Source: Kitasatospora viridis (lineage in GTDB: Bacteria; Actinomycetota; Actinomycetes; Streptomycetales; Streptomycetaceae). Taken from it: a DNA stretch of 64,000 nucleotides. Below the pieces are notes generated by a model. The model did not search any database. It worked only from the letters and a program-made list of their open reading frames with translations, and had not been told where the DNA came from. The stretch lies in the NCBI RefSeq assembly GCF_007829815.1, contig NZ_VIWT01000001.1, positions 3,557,501 through 3,621,500 of the forward strand. Direction: 5' to 3'. This document shows, piece after piece, positions 59,903 through 64,000 of the stretch. The first letter of the stretch is position 1; each line of letters starts with the position of its first letter. Position numbers and translations under genes: made by a program.

Positions 59903-60718
59903 TCACTCGTCGTGCCGCAGCACCAGGACGGCCGCGTCGTCGGTGTGCCCGGTCAGGTCGGCGACCCGCAGCACCTCGGCGGCCAGCTCGCCCGGATCCG
60001 CGGTGACCCGCTCCCGCACCACCTTGGCCACCTGCTCCAGCCCGGCCTCGATCGGGAACGCGGGGCCCTCGATCACCCCGTCGGTGACCAGCACGAACGC
60101 CCCGGAGCCGGAGAGCGTGCGGCGGGTCACCGGGTACTGCTCGCCGGGCAGCACGCCGAGCGGCAGCCCGCCGTCGTCCGCGCAGTGCCCCCAGCACCCG
60201 TCGGCGGTGGCCCAGACCGGCGGCACGTGGCCGGCCCGGGCGTGCGCGAGCTCCCGGGTGGCCGGGTCGTAGCGCAGGAAGCTGCAGGTGGCGAAGAGCC
60301 GGCTGTCCAGCGATATCAGCAGGTCGTTGGCCCGGCTCAGGGCCTCGCCGGGGTCGGCGCTCACCCCGGCGACCGCGCGCAGGCCGACCCGGACCTGGCC
60401 CATGAAGGCCGCCGCCTCCACGTCGTGCCCCTGCACGTCGCCGAGCGAGAAGGCCAGCGAGCCGTCCGGCAGGGTGAAGCCGTCGTACCAGTCGCCGCCG
60501 ATGCTCAGGCCGTGCCGGGCGGGCGCGTACCGGGCCGCCGCGCGCAGGCCGGGCAGCTGCGGGAGTGCGGAGGGGAGGAGTTCGCGCTGCAGGGCCTCGG
60601 CCAGCTCCACCCGGGCCTGCTGCAGCTCGGCCTGTTCCAGCGCCTGCGCGGTGAGCCGGCCGAGTTCGGTCAGCAGTTCGTCTGCGCTCGGGTGGCTGGC
60701 GGGGCGGCGGCGGGTCAT
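59903..60718 (-). CDS. PP2C-type (SpoIIE) serine phosphatase
   Basis: A 271-residue phosphatase of the SpoIIE/RsbU type. A helical N terminus (ADELLTELGRLTAQALEQAELQQARVELA) leads to the catalytic core with the metal aspartates in GGDWYDGF, GDVQGHD, VTDGVIEG and GHTDDAAVLVLR. Such enzymes dephosphorylate anti-anti-sigma proteins. The N-terminal helix could pair with the tail of the MASE1 protein encoded next. ATG 60718. Confidence 0.9.
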   Translation of the reverse strand: MTRRRPASHPSADELLTELGRLTAQALEQAELQQARVELAEALQRELLPSALPQLPGLRAAARYAPARHGLSIGGDWYDGFTLPDGSLAFSLGDVQGHDVEAAAFMGQVRVGLRAVAGVSADPGEALSRANDLLISLDSRLFATCSFLRYDPATRELAHARAGHVPPVWATADGCWGHCADDGGLPLGVLPGEQYPVTRRTLSGSGAFVLVTDGVIEGPAFPIEAGLEQVAKVVRERVTADPGELAAEVLRVADLTGHTDDAAVLVLRHDE

Positions 60719-60852
60719 GAGGCCCTCCGGACGGCGGGCAGGCGGTGTGACAGAGCCAGCCTATGTCCGCTGCACGGGTGACGGCGCGGACGGCCCGGTC
60801 CGCCCCCCAGTGGTGTGTACTCCGTGCAATCCTGCAACAACCCTGCGCCATG

Positions 60853-60878
60853 GTCAATGGAGCTCTGGGGCCATTGAC
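60853..60878. promoter_or_regulatory. operator-like inverted repeat overlapping a -35 box
   Basis: Perfect 8-base arms GTCAATGG and CCATTGAC with a 10-base spacer. The right arm overlaps TTGACA (60874-60879); an 18-base spacer would place CATTGT (60898-60903) as -10. Binding here would block transcription of the exporter. Confidence 0.45.
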
Positions 60879-61084
60879 ACTCACCGGTAACAACGGCCAT
60901 TGTGGGGCGGGTTGCCGCGCTCGGGGGAGCGATCACGGCCACTGGGACACCAACTCGGGGCACGGGCAAGGAAACTGTCGCCGGGGTGGGCTTCCTCGGG
61001 GTTCGCCGGTTCCACCCGGTGGGGGCGTCGAATCTCCGGCACCGGTTCCACCTCGGCGAGTCCGACGGCCGCCGAGCCAAGGCG

Positions 61085-61097
61085 CACTCACTGAGTG
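61085..61097. promoter_or_regulatory. palindrome at the exporter ribosome-binding site
   Basis: CACTCA-C-TGAGTG is a perfect 13-base palindrome 13 bases before ATG 61111, just in front of GAAGGGAAG. It could be a repressor site or a small RNA hairpin limiting translation. Confidence 0.4.
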
Positions 61098-61110
61098 AAG
61101 GGAAGCCCGG

Positions 61111-62538
61111 ATGGCCGACACTCCGGTCGCCGACGCCGAGCGCCGCGACCCGCCCGGGCTGGGGGCAACCGCCCGGCCGGCCACCGCGCTGATCCTGCTG
61201 TGCTGCCTGGGGGCGTTCATGGCCTTCCTGGACAGCACCATCGTCAACGTCGCCTTCCCCGGGATCGAGCGCCAGTTCAAGGGCTCCGACCTGCCGACCC
61301 TGTCCTGGGTGCTGAACGGCTACAACGTGGTGATCGCCGCCCTGCTGATGCCGGCCGGGCGGGCCGCCGACCGGCTCGGCTGCCGGCGCTCCTTCGTGGT
61401 CGGCCTCGTGGTCTTCACCGTCGCCTCGGCGGCCTGCGGCGCGGCCGGCTCGGTCGAGCTGCTGATCGCGGCCCGGCTGGTGCAGGCGATCGGCGCGGCC
61501 ATCCTGGTGCCCACCTCGCTGGCGCTGCTGATGCCGATGTTCTCGATGGCCCGGCGGCTGGTCGCGATCACCATCTGGGGCGCGGCGGCGGCGCTGGCGG
61601 CCGGTATCGGCCCGGGCCTGGGCGGCCTGCTCACCGAGCACTGGAGCTGGCGCGCGGTGTTCTGGGTGAACCTGCCGATCGGCGCGGTCGCGGTCTGGGC
61701 GAGCCGGCGGCTCGGCGAGCAGCGCGACCGCAGCGGCCCGCGCCCGGACCTGCTCGGCACGGTGCTGCTGGCCGTCGGCCTCGGCCTGCTGGCGCTCGGC
61801 CTGGTCAAGGGGCACGACTGGGACTGGAGCAGCGCCCGGACGATCGGCTGCCTGATCGGCGGCGCGGTGCTGGTCGCGGTGGTGCTGGTGCTCAGCTCGC
61901 GGCACCCGGCGCCGGTGGTGGCGCTGGACCTGCTGCGCTCGCGCAGCGCGCTGGCGGGCAACCTGGGCTCGATGCTGTTCGCGGTCACCTTCTACGCGGT
62001 GATCCTCAACAACATCCTCTTCCTCAACAACGACTGGCACTGGACGCTGCTCTCGGCGGGCCTGGCCACCACCCCGCCGCCGATCGCCACCGCGCTGGTG
62101 GCCCGCCCGGCGATCAGACTCGCCGAGCTGCTCGGTGACCGGATCACGGTGGCGATCGGCTGCCTGGTCTACTGCGCCGGCACCCTGCTGCTCTCCTGGG
62201 GCGCCGGGCAGCACCCGGATTTCGTGACCCACTGGCTGCCCGGCGCGGCGGTGATGGGCGTCGGGGCCGGCCTGGTCTGGCCGGTGCTCGGCAACGTGGC
62301 GATGGCGGGGGTGGAGCCGGCCCGGCTGGCCACCGCGAGCGCCGCCAACGCGGCCTTCCGCCAACTCGGGGCGGTGCTGGGCACGGCGCTCGCGGTGTCG
62401 ATCGTCAGCTCCGCCGGCCGGGACCTGCTGCACGGCGCCCGGAACACCTGGGTGATGGCCATCTGCTTCGCGCTGGCGGTCGCGGTGCTGGTGTCGGCGA
62501 CGCTGCCGGGGCGGCGCCGCGCGGGTGTCGCGGGCTGA
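61111..62538 (+). CDS. DHA2-type MFS drug exporter
   Basis: A 475-residue major facilitator with 14 predicted membrane segments. Family motifs are the motif A loop MPAGRAADRLGCRRSF, the helix-5 motif C region AAGIGPGLGGLLTEHWSWRAVFWVNLPIGA and D1-like MAFLDSTIVNVAFP at segment 1. It is a proton-driven multidrug or metabolite exporter (EmrB/QacA type). No TetR gene lies beside it, though such genes usually have one; two palindromes upstream suggest regulation. ATG 61111. Confidence 0.92.
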   Translation: MADTPVADAERRDPPGLGATARPATALILLCCLGAFMAFLDSTIVNVAFPGIERQFKGSDLPTLSWVLNGYNVVIAALLMPAGRAADRLGCRRSFVVGLVVFTVASAACGAAGSVELLIAARLVQAIGAAILVPTSLALLMPMFSMARRLVAITIWGAAAALAAGIGPGLGGLLTEHWSWRAVFWVNLPIGAVAVWASRRLGEQRDRSGPRPDLLGTVLLAVGLGLLALGLVKGHDWDWSSARTIGCLIGGAVLVAVVLVLSSRHPAPVVALDLLRSRSALAGNLGSMLFAVTFYAVILNNILFLNNDWHWTLLSAGLATTPPPIATALVARPAIRLAELLGDRITVAIGCLVYCAGTLLLSWGAGQHPDFVTHWLPGAAVMGVGAGLVWPVLGNVAMAGVEPARLATASAANAAFRQLGAVLGTALAVSIVSSAGRDLLHGARNTWVMAICFALAVAVLVSATLPGRRRAGVAG

Positions 62539-62780
62539 ATTCCGGACACCTCCGTCCGATTTTCCGAAAGCCCGCCGACACTGCGGCTTCCGTTCTCCGG
62601 AAAATCACCGGCACTTGTATTTCCGAGATGTTCTGCCATGCTCGGTAGCACATCGCGCGGCCCGGCGATCCGGTATTAGCGTTAATTCGCCGTGAACTCG
62701 CACGGACTCCGACGGACCATCAAGATGCCTGTGACAGAAGACACTTGGCGGGGCGTGAGTATACCTGTACGATTCCAGCC
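62539..62780. other. lower-GC spacer upstream of the ACP gene
   Basis: A 242-base gap, visibly richer in A and T than the rest (for example GATTTTCCGAAAG, GTATTAGCGTTAATTCG). GATTTTCCG (62558-62566) and CGGAAAATC (62598-62606) form a distant inverted repeat that may end the exporter transcript. A promoter for the next gene lies at the right end. Confidence 0.5.
62745..62773 (+). promoter_or_regulatory. promoter of a probably leaderless ACP transcript
   Basis: TTGGCG (62745-62750), 17 bases, TACGAT (62768-62773). The transcript would begin at or within a base or two of ATG 62781, and no ribosome-binding site precedes that ATG, consistent with a leaderless message. Confidence 0.45.
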
Positions 62781-63071
62781 ATGGTGACGCCTGGGGTGGA
62801 GTCCTTCATTCGGCTGAAGTTCGTCGAGTTCGCGGGACTGTCTGATGAGCAAGTTTTCGTCGAAGACGTGACTATGGCGACGGTGATCAGTCGCAGTCCG
62901 CAAATGACCAACAGCATCGACTTGATGGAGTCGTTCGCGCGTACCGCGAATGCCGTCCGCAAGGAGTACGGCGTGCGGGTGCGGCTGCCCGCCCTCCCGC
63001 TGGACACGCCGGTCTCGGTCGTGCTGAAGGCATTCCTGGACGAATTCGAGAAGCAGGAGGCGGCGGCATGA
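62781..63071 (+). CDS. acyl carrier protein-like protein
   Basis: A 96-residue protein resembling acyl carrier proteins: a candidate phosphopantetheine serine Ser45 in MTNSIDLMESFARTANAVR (the usual DSLD reads NSID), then VRVRLPALPLDTPVSVVLKAFLDEFE, which fits helix 3 and 4 of an ACP. The Asn in place of Asp before the serine is unusual. The codon use is less GC-biased in its first two thirds than in neighbours (GTTTTC, ACTATG, AGTCGC). It overlaps the desaturase start (ATGA), so it is probably the carrier of that enzyme's substrate. Confidence 0.65.
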   Translation: MVTPGVESFIRLKFVEFAGLSDEQVFVEDVTMATVISRSPQMTNSIDLMESFARTANAVRKEYGVRVRLPALPLDTPVSVVLKAFLDEFEKQEAAA

Positions 63072-64000
63072 CAATCGCCGAGACCGAGCGTCCGGCCCGC
63101 GGCGCCGCCCTGCAGGGCGAGGGCCAGCCGGCCATCCTCACCGACCTCTGGGACGCGCTGACCGAGCGTCAGATGTCCCTGGTGGACGTGACCTGGGAGC
63201 AGCAGCGGCTGCACGAGTCGCGCCGCTGGAGCGTCGTGGAGATGCTCGCCGCCGTCGACCTGGACAGCCTCACCGAGCTGGACCGGGTGCTGGTGTGGAA
63301 CGCCGGCCGGGCCGAGCTGACCACCAAGCCGGGCGCCGACCGGCTGGAGCGCCAGGCCGAGGCCGAGTGCAGCCGCTGGCAGGAGAAGAACCCGGCGCTG
63401 GCCTCCGTGATGCAGGCCTGCGGCACCTGGAGCCGGTACTGGAACGAGGAGGAGGCCCACCACGAGACGGTCTTCATCCGACTGGCCCAGGTCACCGGGA
63501 TGGAGCCGATCTCGGACGAGACCTTCATCGAGTTCCGCCAGGTCTTCCCCGACGACGACATGCTGCGCACCCTGATGCTGCTGGCGATCTCCGAGATCAC
63601 CGCGGCCGTCAACTACGGCGAGTGCCAGCACGTGATCCAGGACGAGGGCCTGAAGAAGATCTTCAAGCAGGTCGCGGCCGACGAGATCCAGCACCGCAAC
63701 TACTTCATCGCCTTCGCCAAGGCGCTGATCGACAGCGGCGAGTACCACGCGAAGGACGCCTTCGCCGTCGCCCACCTGTTCCTGCGCGAGGACGGCGAGC
63801 TGGGCGGCAGCAACCGCGACCTGCGCGAGGACCGCGGCACCCACGTCAACTGGTGGGACCACCTGGAGACCGGGGAGACCGGGTTCCAGGTCGGCATGAT
63901 GGACAAGAAGGAGCAGCTGGTCTGCAGCGCGCTCAAGAAGATCACCGGCATCGAGGTGAAGAGCCGGGACGAGGTCGAGGACATGTGGATGGACCTCCTC
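63068..64000 (+). CDS. ferritin-like acyl-ACP desaturase (cut by window end)
   Basis: Open to the window end: 311 codons visible, no stop. It resembles plant-type soluble acyl-ACP desaturases (FA_desaturase_2, diiron). Candidate iron ligands are Glu133/His132 region in NEEEAHHET (126-134), Glu176 and Glu185/His188 (SEITAAVNYGECQH) and Glu206/His209 (ADEIQHRNYF). It would introduce a double bond into an ACP-bound fatty chain using electrons from ferredoxin. Coupled to the ACP gene, it suggests a dedicated lipid-modifying pathway continuing to the right. ATG 63068. Confidence 0.8.
   Translation, partial: MTIAETERPARGAALQGEGQPAILTDLWDALTERQMSLVDVTWEQQRLHESRRWSVVEMLAAVDLDSLTELDRVLVWNAGRAELTTKPGADRLERQAEAECSRWQEKNPALASVMQACGTWSRYWNEEEAHHETVFIRLAQVTGMEPISDETFIEFRQVFPDDDMLRTLMLLAISEITAAVNYGECQHVIQDEGLKKIFKQVAADEIQHRNYFIAFAKALIDSGEYHAKDAFAVAHLFLREDGELGGSNRDLREDRGTHVNWWDHLETGETGFQVGMMDKKEQLVCSALKKITGIEVKSRDEVEDMWMDLL

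Larger units (their letters stand above)
60719..61110. other. 392-base gap upstream of the exporter gene
   Basis: No gene was found. It contains TTGACA (60874-60879) as a possible -35 box, the inverted repeat GTCAATGG / CCATTGAC (60853-60860 and 60871-60878) overlapping it, a further GCCATTG at 60895-60902, and the palindrome CACTCACTGAGTG (61085-61097) next to the ribosome-binding site. Confidence 0.55.

Noticed and set aside
1..64000. tRNA, rRNA, insertion sequences, integrase or CRISPR
   Set aside because: All intergenic gaps were read; none has a cloverleaf-sized candidate, transposase or regular spacer array. Absence by eye is not as strong as a dedicated scan.

Overview
The window is very GC-rich, almost every intergenic gap is short, and start codons are a mix of ATG, GTG and a few TTG, with many 4-base stop/start overlaps. 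Together with the chaplins, rodlins, sigma-BldN, Rex, the futalosine menaquinone genes and an AfsK-like kinase this points to a mycelial, sporulating member of the Streptomycetaceae (Streptomyces or Kitasatospora; the sequence alone does not let me choose). No insertion sequence, phage gene, CRISPR array, rRNA or tRNA gene was seen; most of the window looks like core chromosome.

Region 1 (about 1-14,400) is a development and haem block. On the minus strand lie bldN (developmental ECF sigma factor with a long N-terminal pro-region) and rsbN (its membrane anti-sigma factor). A HAD phosphatase and a glutaredoxin-like gene diverge next to them. Then comes rex-hemA-hemC-hemD-hemB, whose promoter carries a near-perfect Rex operator. 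Directly behind hemB sit a His-rich small secreted protein, two rodlins, two unfamiliar secreted proteins and three short chaplins. Rodlins and chaplins are known targets of sigma-BldN, so regulator and presumed targets lie within about 14 kb.

Region 2 (14,400-22,100) has a secreted GDSL esterase with a ricin-type lectin domain, an ECF sigma factor overlapping a membrane-anchored esterase, a lipoprotein paralogue of that esterase, a conserved unknown, hemL (GSA aminomutase, first step after HemA) and a histidine phosphatase. Region 3 (22,100-26,460) is a System II cytochrome c maturation operon (ResA/TlpA-like, CcdA, ResB, CcsB). The hem and ccs genes together supply haem and covalent c-type cytochromes to the respiratory chain.

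Region 4 (26,600-45,800) holds an acyl-CoA carboxylase beta/epsilon pair, then the late futalosine menaquinone genes mqnL (UbiD-like), mqnP (UbiA-like), mqnM (UbiX-like) and mqnE, interleaved with a MOSC protein, a cyclase-family hydrolase, an Lrp regulator and a threonine dehydratase-like enzyme. After these come an L,D-transpeptidase, a KAS III (FabH-like) gene, a TetR regulator, an AfsK-type Ser/Thr kinase with a beta-propeller sensor, an HtrA-like lipoprotein protease and an orphan NarL-type histidine kinase.

Region 5 (46,000-55,840) is a ten-gene nuo cluster (A,B,C,H,I,J,K,L,M,N) without nuoD, E, F and G: an accessory complex I-like module. Region 6 (55,960-62,540) has HtpX, a YciI protein, a Tat-exported PHP metallohydrolase, a MASE1 membrane sensor beside a SpoIIE-type phosphatase, and a DHA2 drug exporter preceded by two palindromes. 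The right edge (62,781-64,000) starts something different: a probably leaderless acyl carrier protein gene of lower GC content overlapping a ferritin-like acyl-ACP desaturase gene cut by the window end, possibly the start of a specialised lipid pathway.

The strongest leads are the bldN-to-sheath island with its unfamiliar secreted proteins, the sigma/esterase trio, the NuoD-less complex I module with a micro-ORF linking nuoL and nuoM, and the ACP/desaturase pair at the right edge.
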